A program made the translations under genes and the position numbers. From Ardenticatenales bacterium (GTDB lineage: Bacteria > Chloroflexota > Anaerolineae > Promineifilales > UBA4811), in assembly GCA_013139935.1 (NCBI GenBank), contig WSZX01000341.1:1-8470 (forward strand): DNA of 8,470 nt. The letters run 5' to 3'. Shown here piece by piece: positions 1 to 8,114 of the stretch (the stretch's first letter is position 1; each line of letters begins with the position of its first letter). The notes under the pieces are model-generated. The model was given only the letters and a program-made list of their open reading frames with translations, was not told the origin of the DNA and did no database searches.

Positions 1-719
1 CCGTTGTCGTGGCCATGGTCGAGCAGGAAACGGTTCGTGCGCAGCACCGTCTCTGGTTTGCCGCAGTCCTCCCACACCTCTACCTCTTCTGCCCGCATCT
101 TGGAGCCATTGCGGATCATGATGTTGAACGCATCCGCCAAATAGTACTCTCCTTTTGTTTGAATGCCCTCAGCCAGTTGAGTTTCGATGGCGTCCATCAG
201 ATCGGCCGCTTCGCGGATATAGTAAAAGCCGACAACCGCCAGGTTGCCGTGCTTGGTCCCATCCGGCTTCTCCACCAGGCGCGATACCCAGCCGTCCGGC
301 CCCGCTTCTGCCACCCCAAATCGGCTCGGGTCCTCGACCTCCTTGACAAATGCGACAACGTCGGCGGTCTCTGTCTTCAACTGCTGCAAATCGGCCTGGA
401 TGAGGGTATCCACAAAAACGAGCAACGCCGGGCCAGAGACGTCGTCTTTGCAGAGGTATACGGCCGGCGATTGACCTGTCAGCACCTTCTGCTCGTAGAA
501 ACGGGTCGGTATATCATAGTTGATCTTGACGTAGGCCTCGATCTGGTCACCCAGATACCCGGTGATGCAGAGCAGTTGGCTGATATCGAGTCCGGCCAGT
601 GAATCGAGCACGTGCCCCAGCACCGGTTTGCCGGCCACGTTGACGAGGGGTTTGGGGCGAGCAAATGTTTGCGGCCGCAGCCTCTTGCCGAATCCGGCCA
701 TTGGTATTATGACCTGCAT
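1..719 (-). CDS. Sugar-phosphate nucleotidyltransferase (3' end outside window)
   Basis: Likely transfers a nucleotidyl group to a sugar 1-phosphate, giving an NDP-sugar for glycan or cell-envelope synthesis in the cytoplasm. The first 239 codons are visible and the gene runs off the left edge. What is seen: an N-terminal nucleotide-binding loop GFGKRLRP (residues 9-16), PKPLV (22-26), a VEDPSRFGV stretch (128-136), LVEKP (148-152) and WEDCGKPE (216-223), where D218 is the expected second metal ligand. These are hallmarks of the RmlA/GalU-like NTP_transferase family. Two motifs are variant: GQSPA (82-86) where many relatives have GTAHA, and VDTL (103-106) where many have GDN; D104 is kept. 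The ATG has a strong AAGGAG Shine-Dalgarno at 725-730. It lies 68 bp after gatA on the same strand, so it may be co-transcribed. The sugar and nucleotide cannot be told from sequence. Confidence 0.9.
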   Translation of the reverse strand, partial: MQVIIPMAGFGKRLRPQTFARPKPLVNVAGKPVLGHVLDSLAGLDISQLLCITGYLGDQIEAYVKINYDIPTRFYEQKVLTGQSPAVYLCKDDVSGPALLVFVDTLIQADLQQLKTETADVVAFVKEVEDPSRFGVAEAGPDGWVSRLVEKPDGTKHGNLAVVGFYYIREAADLMDAIETQLAEGIQTKGEYYLADAFNIMIRNGSKMRAEEVEVWEDCGKPETVLRTNRFLLDHGHDN

Positions 720-787
720 GGTGACTCCTTTCTGTCATGGATGATTCTGAATCCGTCACAGCGCCATCGACACCTATTGCTGCACGC

Positions 788-2260
788 CTACAGCGCCGGT
801 CTCTCTTTGTGCCAGCCAGTCGCCTGTTCATAAGCATGCGCCGCTTGAAGGACGACGACCTCACCTAAAGCCGGCCCCATCAACTGGAGCCCGATCGGCA
901 AACTCTGATCGTCAAACCCGCAGGGCAGCGAGAGCCCGCAGATGCCCGCCAGGTTCATTGACAGTGTGAAGACGTCCGCGAGGTACATCTCTAGCGGATT
1001 ATCCATCTTTTCGCCCACTCTAAAAGCGGTGGTGGGAGTAGTAGGGGTAGCGATGACGTCCACCCGTTCAAAGGCGGCGTCGAAATCCTGCCTGATGAGC
1101 GTGCGGGCCTTTTGTGCCTTGAGATAGTATGCATCATAGTACCCAGCACGGAGAGCGAAGGTGCCCAGCATGATTCGCCGCGTGACCTCAGCGCCAAACC
1201 CTTGCGCACGCGTCTGCTCGTAGGTATTCCCGACGTCTTGGCCCAGGACACGCAGCCCATATCGCATGCCGTCGTAGCGGGCCAGGTTAGCAGAAGCCTC
1301 GGCGGGGGCAATGAGATAATAGGCCGGCAAGGCGTACTTGGTGTGGGGCAGGCTGATCTCGATTATCTCTGCTCCCAGCTTTTCCAGCGTGGCAATCGCT
1401 TCCCGGACGGCCGCTGTGACTCTTGGCTGCATCCCCGGGACGAGATACTCGGCCGGCGTACCCACGCGGAGACCATTCAATCCATCCCCTGCTCCGGCCG
1501 GGCGCCAACAGCCGGCCTGATAATCTGGTACCGGCGCCTTGGACGATGTCGAATCGCGGGGATCATGGCCGGCGATCACGCCGAGCAATATGGCAGCATC
1601 CATCACGTTCCGGGCAATGGGGCCGATCTGGTCCAACGAAGAGGCAAAGGCGACCAAACCGTACCGGCTGACCCGGCCATAAGTGGGTTTGATGCCCACC
1701 GCACCGCAAAAGGCGGCCGGCTGACGCACGCTGCCGCCGGTGTCGGAGCCAAGAGCGGCAAAGGCCATCCGCCCGGAGACGGCCGCTGCACTCCCTCCGC
1801 TGGAACCTCCGGGTACGCGCTCCAGACTCCAGGGGTTGCGGGTCGTGAAATAGGCCGAGTTCTCGGTGGAGGACCCCATGGCGAACTCGTCAGTGTTGGT
1901 CTTGCCCAGCAAGACTGCTCCGGCCGCCTGGAGGCGGTGGATCACGGTTGCACTGAAAGCGGGCACGAACCCTTCCAGAATGCGAGAACCGCAGGTTGTG
2001 GGGACGCCGCGGATGTGGATGATATCTTTGATGGCGATAGGAATACCGAGCAAGGGGGTCTCCTCCCCTGCCACCCGGCGTGCGTCGGCCTGGCGGGCGG
2101 CCGCGATGGCACCCTCTGCAGTAACGGTCAGGTAGGCGGAGATCTCTTTGTCTTTGACCGCGATTCTGTCCAGGAGAGCCTGCGTCAACTCTACGCTGCT
2201 GATCTCTCCCCGCTGCAAAAGAGCGTGGGCCTGCTCGAGGGTCAAGTCGTGAAGGGGCAC
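788..2260 (-). CDS. gatA: Aspartyl/glutamyl-tRNA amidotransferase subunit A (GatA)
   Basis: Glutaminase subunit of GatCAB. It releases ammonia from glutamine, which GatB uses to convert Glu-tRNA(Gln) and/or Asp-tRNA(Asn) to the amide form. The protein has 490 residues, the usual GatA length. It carries the amidase-signature triad: K78 in IAIKD, cis-Ser S153 in GGSSGGS, and nucleophile S177 in SDTGGSVRQ. The 75- and 24-residue spacings match the family. Flanking blocks are also typical, such as GKTNTDEFAMGSS (119-131) and GIKPTYGRVSRYGL just after the nucleophile. The start is GTG (2258-2260), supported by the family-like N-terminus rather than by its ribosome site, which is weak (GAG). The gene follows gatC with a 65-bp gap. 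No gatB is in the window. GatA can be confused with other amidases, but the adjacent gatC makes this call firm. Confidence 0.96.
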   Translation of the reverse strand: MPLHDLTLEQAHALLQRGEISSVELTQALLDRIAVKDKEISAYLTVTAEGAIAAARQADARRVAGEETPLLGIPIAIKDIIHIRGVPTTCGSRILEGFVPAFSATVIHRLQAAGAVLLGKTNTDEFAMGSSTENSAYFTTRNPWSLERVPGGSSGGSAAAVSGRMAFAALGSDTGGSVRQPAAFCGAVGIKPTYGRVSRYGLVAFASSLDQIGPIARNVMDAAILLGVIAGHDPRDSTSSKAPVPDYQAGCWRPAGAGDGLNGLRVGTPAEYLVPGMQPRVTAAVREAIATLEKLGAEIIEISLPHTKYALPAYYLIAPAEASANLARYDGMRYGLRVLGQDVGNTYEQTRAQGFGAEVTRRIMLGTFALRAGYYDAYYLKAQKARTLIRQDFDAAFERVDVIATPTTPTTAFRVGEKMDNPLEMYLADVFTLSMNLAGICGLSLPCGFDDQSLPIGLQLMGPALGEVVVLQAAHAYEQATGWHKERPAL

Positions 2261-2325
2261 TGGTCGTCTCGGGCTTGTCGAGTGGCTTTCTGTCCCGCCA
2301 GCCGGTGCAGATATCCGGGCCCGGG

Positions 2326-2619
2326 CTAGCGTTGATCCAGGATAAGTGGCACCTGGAACAATCCATTGGCCGTAGCCGGCGCGTTCGACAGCAGGTCGTC
2401 TCGTGACATGGACGGCTGCGGCTCATCCGGTCGCATGATGCAATGCGTGGGCGAAACCAGCGCAGTTGGCGGAATCCCCTCCGTGTCCAACTCTTGCAGC
2501 AGTTGGGCATACTGCAGAATGGCTGAGAGCTGTTCCCGGTAGAGGGATATCTCCTCTTCGGTGAGGGCCAGGCGGGCAAGTCCAGCTATGTGTGCGACTT
2601 CTGCCAAAGTTAGATTCAT
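2326..2619 (-). CDS. gatC: Aspartyl/glutamyl-tRNA amidotransferase subunit C (GatC)
   Basis: Small structural subunit that wraps around the GatA-GatB interface and stabilises the complex. The 97 residues match the normal size of about 95. Family features seen: the N-terminal VAHIAGLARLALTEEE segment (residues 8-23), a helix with YREQLSAILQYAQLLQELDT (27-46), and the later RPDEP stretch followed by LLSNAP. The ATG at 2617-2619 is preceded by GAGG about 6 nt upstream. It is first in the gatC-gatA order, which is common where gatB sits elsewhere. A candidate promoter of its own lies at 2659-2667, so it need not depend on readthrough from the solute-binding gene 71 bp upstream. Confidence 0.95.
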   Translation of the reverse strand: MNLTLAEVAHIAGLARLALTEEEISLYREQLSAILQYAQLLQELDTEGIPPTALVSPTHCIMRPDEPQPSMSRDDLLSNAPATANGLFQVPLILDQR

Positions 2620-2650
2620 AGGTGCCTCGTCTTATGCCCCGGTGCATGAG

Positions 2651-2661
2651 CATACGGTATG
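2651..2661. repeat. 11-bp perfect palindrome at the gatC promoter
   Basis: CATAC-G-GTATG is a perfect dyad with one central base. It covers about -9 to +2 relative to the predicted gatC start, a position where a repressor would block RNA polymerase. It is short enough to arise by chance and no regulator is encoded nearby. Confidence 0.3.
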
Positions 2662-2667
2662 ATAGCA
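2659..2667 (-). promoter_or_regulatory. Candidate extended -10 promoter for gatC
   Basis: On the minus strand the gap before gatC reads TGCTATCAT, a TGn extended -10 with a 5 of 6 match to TATAAT. There is no convincing -35, which extended -10 promoters can tolerate. The predicted start near 2652 gives a leader of about 33 nt ending in the GAGG ribosome site. This is pattern matching only. Confidence 0.4.
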
Positions 2668-2690
2668 GCAAGTCGTGGATTTCGACACGC

Positions 2691-3998
2691 TCAGGGATTG
2701 GCATTGGCGGCCGCGGCCGCGGGTGAGCTTCTGCCCAGGAGAACATCGCGCACCGCCAGCCCCAGGGATTGTGCTACCTGATAATACTCCTCACCGGGGC
2801 ACGGGATGGCACTCAGTATCTGTTCACGGGCGAATCGGACATAGTCGTCATTGGTCGGCCAGGCGGCCATTGCCCCGTCCGAGGCAGGCAACCACCGGCC
2901 GGCATAGCTCCAGACGCCCAGGTTGTCCGGTGCCATCAGCCAATCGAGCAGTTCAGCCGCCAGTTGCTGACGAGATGGATCTGGGGTGATAATGACCAGG
3001 TGCCAAGCGGAGACAAGTGAACGGGCCGCCTTTTCCGGGCCGGGGACGGGAGACACGGCAGTCTTGAGCAGGCCGGCGCGGCCGGAGAGATAGCGAGTAG
3101 CGCTGGTGTGGGCAATGAGCGCATTGCCGTTCTGGTAGGCATCCCAGGAAGCGTCCAGAGAGTCGGTATGCAGCGCGGCGACCGGAATGATGCCCCCTGA
3201 ATCGGCGCGTTGGTAAAAGCGGAACACCTCAGTCAATGGATCTATCTCAAAGCGCGGATTCGCCTCCTCGTCGTACAGCGTGCCCCCGGCTGCCATGTAG
3301 TGGATCAGCGTGCTGTCCACCGGCGCTCCATCGGCGGCTGGGAAGAGGTAGGGGCCATCGCTGTCCATAATCGCCTCCCAGGTGGTGGGGCTGGTGTCTG
3401 TCAAGACGCCCGTGTTATAGACCACGTGCTCAAAGTCGACTGCGAAAGGGATTCCCAAGAGGTCCCCGTCAACCCTGCCTAGCTGGCCGGCCACGGGGTA
3501 CAAATCTTCCACCATCTCTGGCAGCAGCAAGTCATCCAGTCGCTGGACAACCCCAAACGTCGCCGCTGTGCGCAGCATTTGACTGTTCAGCACGGTGACG
3601 TCTGGCAGAACCGACGGCGCGACCTCGCTGGCAGTGTTCAGGTAATCCATGATCCCGCCCGGTCCGGTAGGTCGCTTGACGATGACCTCTACCGTCAGGT
3701 CTGGATGGCTGCGGTCAAAAGCCAGCAGTTGGTTCAGCAGCAGCCGCCCGCCGGCATCCTCGTCGGTCGGGGCGAACTCCTGGATGGTCCAGATGGTCAG
3801 GGTGACGGGGCCAGGGGGCAAGAACGCACCGCCGGGCGTGGGGGTCAAGCCAACGTCCCTGGTCGGTGTTGGTTGAGGCGTGGCTGTGTCCGGGGTCTCG
3901 GTCGGTGAGGGTGTGTCCGATGGTGTGGTGTCGCAACCGGACAATCCCATGCTGATAACCAGACAGAGACAGAAGATTCGGGTGGCTACTCGCGACAT
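2691..3998 (-). CDS. Extracellular solute-binding lipoprotein (ABC sugar-binding type)
   Basis: Predicted membrane-anchored substrate-binding protein of an ABC importer; the family mostly binds sugars or oligosaccharides. The mature start is clear: a basic, hydrophobic signal peptide (MSRVATRIF...) ends in a lipobox LSGC with C22. A Thr/Pro-rich tether follows (about residues 23-57), then a type-1 binding-protein fold from WTIQEF (about 67) on. Family-like segments are LPDVTVLNSQ, LGIPFAVDFEHVVYN followed by PTTWEAI, and a C-terminal AAELLDWLMAPDNLG block. The protein is 435 residues, normal for the family, and ends in a low-complexity Ala/Asn tail. The ATG at 3996-3998 has GGAG 6 nt upstream; the longer in-frame start at 4124 would bury the signal peptide and lie upstream of the predicted promoter. 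No permease or ATPase of an importer is adjacent, so its transport partners, if any, are elsewhere. The substrate is unknown. Confidence 0.88.
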   Translation of the reverse strand: MSRVATRIFCLCLVISMGLSGCDTTPSDTPSPTETPDTATPQPTPTRDVGLTPTPGGAFLPPGPVTLTIWTIQEFAPTDEDAGGRLLLNQLLAFDRSHPDLTVEVIVKRPTGPGGIMDYLNTASEVAPSVLPDVTVLNSQMLRTAATFGVVQRLDDLLLPEMVEDLYPVAGQLGRVDGDLLGIPFAVDFEHVVYNTGVLTDTSPTTWEAIMDSDGPYLFPAADGAPVDSTLIHYMAAGGTLYDEEANPRFEIDPLTEVFRFYQRADSGGIIPVAALHTDSLDASWDAYQNGNALIAHTSATRYLSGRAGLLKTAVSPVPGPEKAARSLVSAWHLVIITPDPSRQQLAAELLDWLMAPDNLGVWSYAGRWLPASDGAMAAWPTNDDYVRFAREQILSAIPCPGEEYYQVAQSLGLAVRDVLLGRSSPAAAAANANP

Positions 3999-4035
3999 GG
4001 ACGCTCCGTGACAACGGGTTGTGATTTCCGATGTC

Positions 4036-4044
4036 ATTATATCA
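4036..4044 (-). promoter_or_regulatory. Extended -10 promoter for the solute-binding lipoprotein
   Basis: The minus strand reads TGATATAAT, a perfect TATAAT with the TGn extension. The hexamer 17 nt upstream (CGAGCA) does not resemble a -35. The predicted start near 4029 leaves a leader of about 30 nt containing the GGAG ribosome site before the ATG at 3998. This supports the short start of the lipoprotein. Confidence 0.6.
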
Positions 4045-4157
4045 CATCCTGCTCCGAATGCTCGATAAAGGCGGCCCAACCCCACTTTCCATGTGCAGCA
4101 GCGGAACTGAAGAGGGGACGGCACCGCGCCTGTGATTCTCCACTCTCAGCCTCCTCT

Positions 4158-4186
4158 TTGCCGTCTGCCTCCGAAGGCGGTATACT
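4158..4186 (+). promoter_or_regulatory. Sigma-70-like promoter for the CDP-alcohol phosphatidyltransferase
   Basis: TTGCCG (4158-4163), a 17-nt spacer, then TATACT (4181-4186) form a good -35/-10 pair. The predicted start near 4193 gives a leader of about 28 nt with AGGTG 6 nt before the ATG at 4221. It is divergent from the lipoprotein promoter; the roughly 110 bp between the two shows no clear operator. Confidence 0.6.
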
Positions 4187-4220
4187 GGCTACCTGGAACT
4201 CTATCGAACAGGTGCGAAAA

Positions 4221-4889
4221 ATGACAGAAATCAAACCACACAAGAGAATCAATGATATTCTGCTTGGCCCATTGGAGAGACCGGCGCTGCAGTGGTTGGC
4301 CGGGCACATGCCAGCCTGGGTGAATCCTGACACCTTGACCGGGGTGGGGATTGTCGGGGCAGTGATGGTGTTTCTAAGCTACTGGCTAAGCAATTACGAA
4401 CCGGCCTTTCTGTGGCTGGCCAGTCTGGGGTTCGTGATCAATTGGTTTGGCGACAGCTTGGATGGCACGCTCGCCCGCTATAGGAAGATCGAACGGCCCA
4501 AATACGGCTTTTTTGTTGATCACACTGTCGATGCCTTTAGTGAGGTGCTGGTGGTCATTGGACTGGGCCTGTCGCCCTATGTCAAGTTCGAGATTGCCTG
4601 TCTGGCGCTGATCGGTTATCTGCTGCTGTCGGTCCTGGTCTATGTTCGTACCTACGTGGACGGTGTGTTCAAGATCTCGTATGGAAAGCTCGGGCCAACC
4701 GAAGTGAGGGCCCTTCTCATTATCATCAACACGCTTCTGTTCTTTGTGGGGAACCCTGCGCTAACACTCCCCTTTGGCAAGACCTCGGTGTTTGATCTGG
4801 TCATCGGCGGAGTTGCGATGCTTCTCCTGACGATCTTTACCTATTCCGCGGTCCAGCAGGCAAGGGAACTCGCCAAGCTAGAAGAATGA
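4221..4889 (+). CDS. CDP-alcohol phosphatidyltransferase family membrane protein
   Basis: Integral membrane enzyme predicted to move a phospho-alcohol group from a CDP-linked donor to an acceptor alcohol, as in phospholipid head-group synthesis. The 222-residue protein contains the complete family signature D-x2-D-G-x2-A-R-x9-G-x3-D-x3-D: D78, D81, G82, A85, R86, G96, D100 and D104. These aspartates bind the two metal ions and serve in catalysis in solved members. About five or six hydrophobic segments are visible (around 38-56, 61-78, 106-118, 125-145, 163-177 and 190-210). The start ATG at 4221 has AGGTG 6 nt upstream and a promoter just before it; the in-frame ATG at 4008 would add 71 residues without membrane or family character. 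It is the only plus-strand gene, with no lipid genes beside it. The substrate (inositol phosphate, glycerol phosphate or other) cannot be assigned. Confidence 0.9.
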   Translation: MTEIKPHKRINDILLGPLERPALQWLAGHMPAWVNPDTLTGVGIVGAVMVFLSYWLSNYEPAFLWLASLGFVINWFGDSLDGTLARYRKIERPKYGFFVDHTVDAFSEVLVVIGLGLSPYVKFEIACLALIGYLLLSVLVYVRTYVDGVFKISYGKLGPTEVRALLIIINTLLFFVGNPALTLPFGKTSVFDLVIGGVAMLLLTIFTYSAVQQARELAKLEE

Positions 4890-4913
4890 GGCACCGGTAG
4901 TACTCGGTCCTCA
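4887..4913. terminator. Hairpin overlapping the phosphatidyltransferase stop codon
   Basis: TGAGG-c-ACCG, an 8-nt loop (GTAGTACT), then CGGT-CCTCA form a 9-bp stem with one bulged C. The first three bases of the stem are the TGA stop codon. On the plus strand no T-run follows. On the minus strand the stem is followed by TTCTTCT, so it could end transcripts arriving leftward from the lipoprotein gene at 5061 as well. It may serve as a two-way terminator between convergent genes. Confidence 0.45.
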
Positions 4914-4932
4914 CTCCACGAGCACCTCCGTC

Positions 4933-4974
4933 AGCGCACCGGCGATCGCGTTTCTGCCATCGATTGCCGGCGCT
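4933..4974. repeat. Imperfect 13-14-bp inverted repeat in the convergent gap
   Basis: AGCGC-ac-CGGC-G-ATCG pairs with CGAT-T-GCCG-GCGCT across a 12-nt loop: 14 paired positions, one of them G-T, and a 2-nt bulge. It lacks a T-run on either side. A third, weaker inverted repeat (CCCGGT at 4998-5003 with ACCGGG at 5022-5027) follows. No reading frame in 4890-5060 looks like a gene. The likely role is transcript-end structure between the two convergent genes. Confidence 0.4.
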
Positions 4975-5060
4975 ACTCGTCCGCCAAGGCTGAGAGACCC
5001 GGTATCATGGTGGTTTGCCCGACCGGGAACGGTGGCTGATCCCCGTGGCTGCACTGCCGC

Positions 5061-6023
5061 CTATTCGCTGGGACGACCAGACCGGAGCGAGCTATTCAGC
5101 AGATCAGAGATGCGCTGTTCCACATCCAGTCCCTCCATGGCAGGCATATCCCTGAAAGCTTCCGCAAGGGCGGCTTTTGCCGCCTCTAGATCACCTTCGT
5201 TGGCGCGGATGACCTCGGCCAAAGTGGCCCCGTTTGCCGTCCCCTCCTGCAAGGTCTCCAACGGGATGCCGGTGCTCTCGCTCACGGTGTTCCACAATGT
5301 TTGGTTCGACCATCCGGCCTCGACCTCGGCTGCGTCCAGCTCGCCGGTTTTCACCTGCAGTGACCGGATAAGCGCATTAGTCAGTGCTCGATTCGCGAAT
5401 GCCGCCATCATATCCTCTACCTCCCCGCCCATCCCGGCAATGCGCGTGGCCCGGGCATCTGTGTCCATCTCTCCAAAACCGCCACCCATACCGGGCATTC
5501 CACTGCCCGGAAGCCCGCCACCGCCGAATTCGCGGAATCCGCCACCGGCCGGTCTGCCGCCGCCGGCTGCAGCGCCACCGGACCCACTCCCGTCGGCTGC
5601 ATAGTCCCCCATCATGGCGCCGCGTCCAAAACCTCCGCCCGCCTCTTGCATCCAGGCTGTGGCATCCTCGGCCGTCAGGGCCATGGTCGCAATCGCCTCA
5701 ATCTGCTCGGCGGTCATGGTCTCCTGGATCTGGGCCAGGACAGCCGCCACTTCGGCATCGGCTGTCTTGTCACTCTCGCTCAAGGTCTGGAAAGCCTGCC
5801 ACAAGGGCACCAAATCGGCTGCCTGGGTTTCTTCAATGACCAGATCGGTGTCCTCCAGTTGCAGGGACCCCAGGGCAAGCTGCGTGGACACTGGCAGCGC
5901 GTCCGCATGGTTCTCGTTCAGCCCGCCCAGTTCGGCCGCACTGCCTTCCTCGGCGTTGGCGCCACAGGCCGCCAGCAGCAGAACCATTGCAAAGCAACTC
6001 AGTACAACGGCTGTCTTCTTCAT
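5061..6023 (-). CDS. Glycine-rich predicted lipoprotein of the exporter operon
   Basis: Function unknown; exported and lipid-anchored by prediction. MKKTAVVLSCFAMVLLLAAC is a typical lipoprotein signal with C20 as the lipidated residue. Three regions follow. A helical N-terminal part (about 45-128) contains MTAEQIEAIATM (103-114), reminiscent of the LTxxQ motif of Spy/CpxP-like periplasmic proteins. A Gly/Met-rich low-complexity linker spans about 128-185. A helical C-terminal part includes the TLAEVIRANEGDLEAA stretch (267-282). The protein has 320 residues. The ATG at 6021-6023 has AGGAG 7 nt upstream; a longer in-frame start at 6098 is rejected because it hides the signal peptide. It is last in the adaptor-ATPase-permease series, 75 bp after the permease stop. 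It could be a sensor, chaperone or accessory part of the exporter, but the Spy-like resemblance is weak and by eye only. Confidence 0.8.
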   Translation of the reverse strand: MKKTAVVLSCFAMVLLLAACGANAEEGSAAELGGLNENHADALPVSTQLALGSLQLEDTDLVIEETQAADLVPLWQAFQTLSESDKTADAEVAAVLAQIQETMTAEQIEAIATMALTAEDATAWMQEAGGGFGRGAMMGDYAADGSGSGGAAAGGGRPAGGGFREFGGGGLPGSGMPGMGGGFGEMDTDARATRIAGMGGEVEDMMAAFANRALTNALIRSLQVKTGELDAAEVEAGWSNQTLWNTVSESTGIPLETLQEGTANGATLAEVIRANEGDLEAAKAALAEAFRDMPAMEGLDVEQRISDLLNSSLRSGRPSE

Positions 6024-6044
6024 CTCTGAACTCCTATTGAACTG

Positions 6045-6087
6045 CAGAGGAACGGCGAATGTTTGATGCGTTGTCGTTCGCCCTCTG
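6045..6087 (-). repeat. Intercistronic hairpin between permease and lipoprotein genes
   Basis: CAGAG and GGCGAA (separated by GAAC) pair with TTCGCC-CTCTG around a 17-nt loop: 11 base pairs with a 4-nt bulge. It fills most of the 75-bp gap and ends about 10 bp before the AGGAG ribosome site of the lipoprotein gene. It could be a processing or stability element that sets different levels for the two genes; no T-run makes it a clear terminator. Confidence 0.35.
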
Positions 6088-6098
6088 TCATTCGTCAC

Positions 6099-7329
<1,231 letters not shown>

Positions 7330-7343
<14 letters not shown>

Positions 7344-8058
7344 GTGCGCCTCCGGCAGACCCATCGCGACCATCCGATTCAAGCCGGCCGTCACGCAGAC
7401 GGATGATGCGTTCCGTCTGCGCGGCAATGCCCGGTTCATGCGTCACTATCACGATCGTGCGTCCCCGGTCGTGCAACTCGTGCAGCAAAGCAAGTATCTC
7501 TTGCCCGGAGCGCGTGTCAAGATTCCCTGTCGGCTCGTCGGCCAGGAGCACCAGGGGATCGTTGATCAGCGCTCGCGCAATCGTCACCCGTTGTTGCTCG
7601 CCGCCCGACAGCTCTTGGGGATCGTGGTGAATCCGGCCGGCAAGGCCGACCGAAGCCAGCATCAGCTTTGCCTTTTCTTCCCGTTCGGCTGTGCTCAACT
7701 TGCCGTCCCGTTGGTAAAGCAGCGGCAGCATTACATTGTTCAACGCCGTGGTGCGCGGCAGCAAGTTGTAGGACTGGAAGACAAAGCCGAGTCGCCGACT
7801 GCGGATGGCGGCCAATTGCGCCCGGTCCAGATGGCTGACATCTTCCCCGCCAAGGAGGTAACGGCCCTCGGTCGGCCGATCTAGGCAGCCCAGGATATTC
7901 ATCAAGGTGCTCTTACCCGACCCGGATGGCCCCATGACGGCAACGAACTCGCCCTCATCGATTTGGAGGTCAATGCCGTCCAGGGCAACCACCTGAATGT
8001 CGCCCATACCGTAGACCTTGCGTATCCCGTACGTCTGAATGATCGGCTGCCGGGCCAC
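7330..8058 (-). CDS. ABC transporter ATP-binding protein, MacB/LolD type
   Basis: Cytoplasmic ATPase that powers the adjacent MacB-family permease. The 242 residues hold every expected motif: A-loop Y16, Walker A GPSGSGKST (43-51), Q-loop Q95 within FQSYNLLP, signature LSGGEQQR (150-157), Walker B LVLLADE (169-175, E175 catalytic), D-loop NLD (179-181) and H-loop H207. The FQSYNLL block is typical of the MacB/LolD/FtsE group rather than of importers. The start is GTG (8056-8058), with GGAGG 7 nt upstream. That GGAGG lies in the last codons of the small hybrid frame ahead of it, whose TAG stop overlaps the GTG (TAGTG). The first 38 codons are duplicated upstream. All catalytic residues are intact, so this is the working copy. 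Confidence 0.96.
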
Positions 8059-8114
8059 TAGTCAGCCTCCACGAAACCGGTGGCGACCACGTCACCCAGC
8101 TTGGCGCCGGCGTC
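7945..8114 (-). repeat. Tandem repeat copy 1 (adaptor tail remnant plus true ATPase start)
   Basis: Downstream copy of the 170-bp tandem duplication. It holds the adaptor-tail-like end of the hybrid frame, a GGAGG ribosome site, the TAGTG overlap and the first 38 codons of the working ATPase. Together the compared parts match copy 2 at about 77 percent by hand count (26 differences in 114 bases of the ATPase part). Boundaries are uncertain by a few bases. Confidence 0.85.

Noticed and set aside
743..753. GATTC-T-GAATC dyad ahead of the nucleotidyltransferase
   Set aside because: Short, with no nearby promoter hexamers; the gene is more simply read through from gatA.
1112..2329. 405-codon plus-strand open frame opposite gatA
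   Set aside because: Lies antisense to a gatA with intact catalytic residues; its product has no recognisable domain and is explained by GC-rich codon shadowing.
2707..2722. Run of overlapping GCGGCCGC and CCGCGG palindromes
   Set aside because: Explained by consecutive alanine codons in the low-complexity tail of the lipoprotein.
3999..4124. 42-residue N-terminal extension of the solute-binding lipoprotein
   Set aside because: Places the signal peptide internally and begins upstream of the predicted promoter; the ATG at 3998 has a good ribosome site.
4008..4220. 71-residue extension of the phosphatidyltransferase
   Set aside because: The promoter TTGCCG-17-TATACT lies inside it, and the sequence lacks family or membrane character.
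4942..4949. GCGATCGC octamer, the cyanobacterial HIP1 motif
   Set aside because: I noticed only this one copy, within a hairpin arm; one occurrence means nothing at this GC content.
7344..7439. Longer N-terminus for the permease
   Set aside because: Would overlap the ATPase by 110 bp, lacks a good ribosome site and adds residues unlike the family; GTG at 7343 has GGAGG 5 nt upstream.
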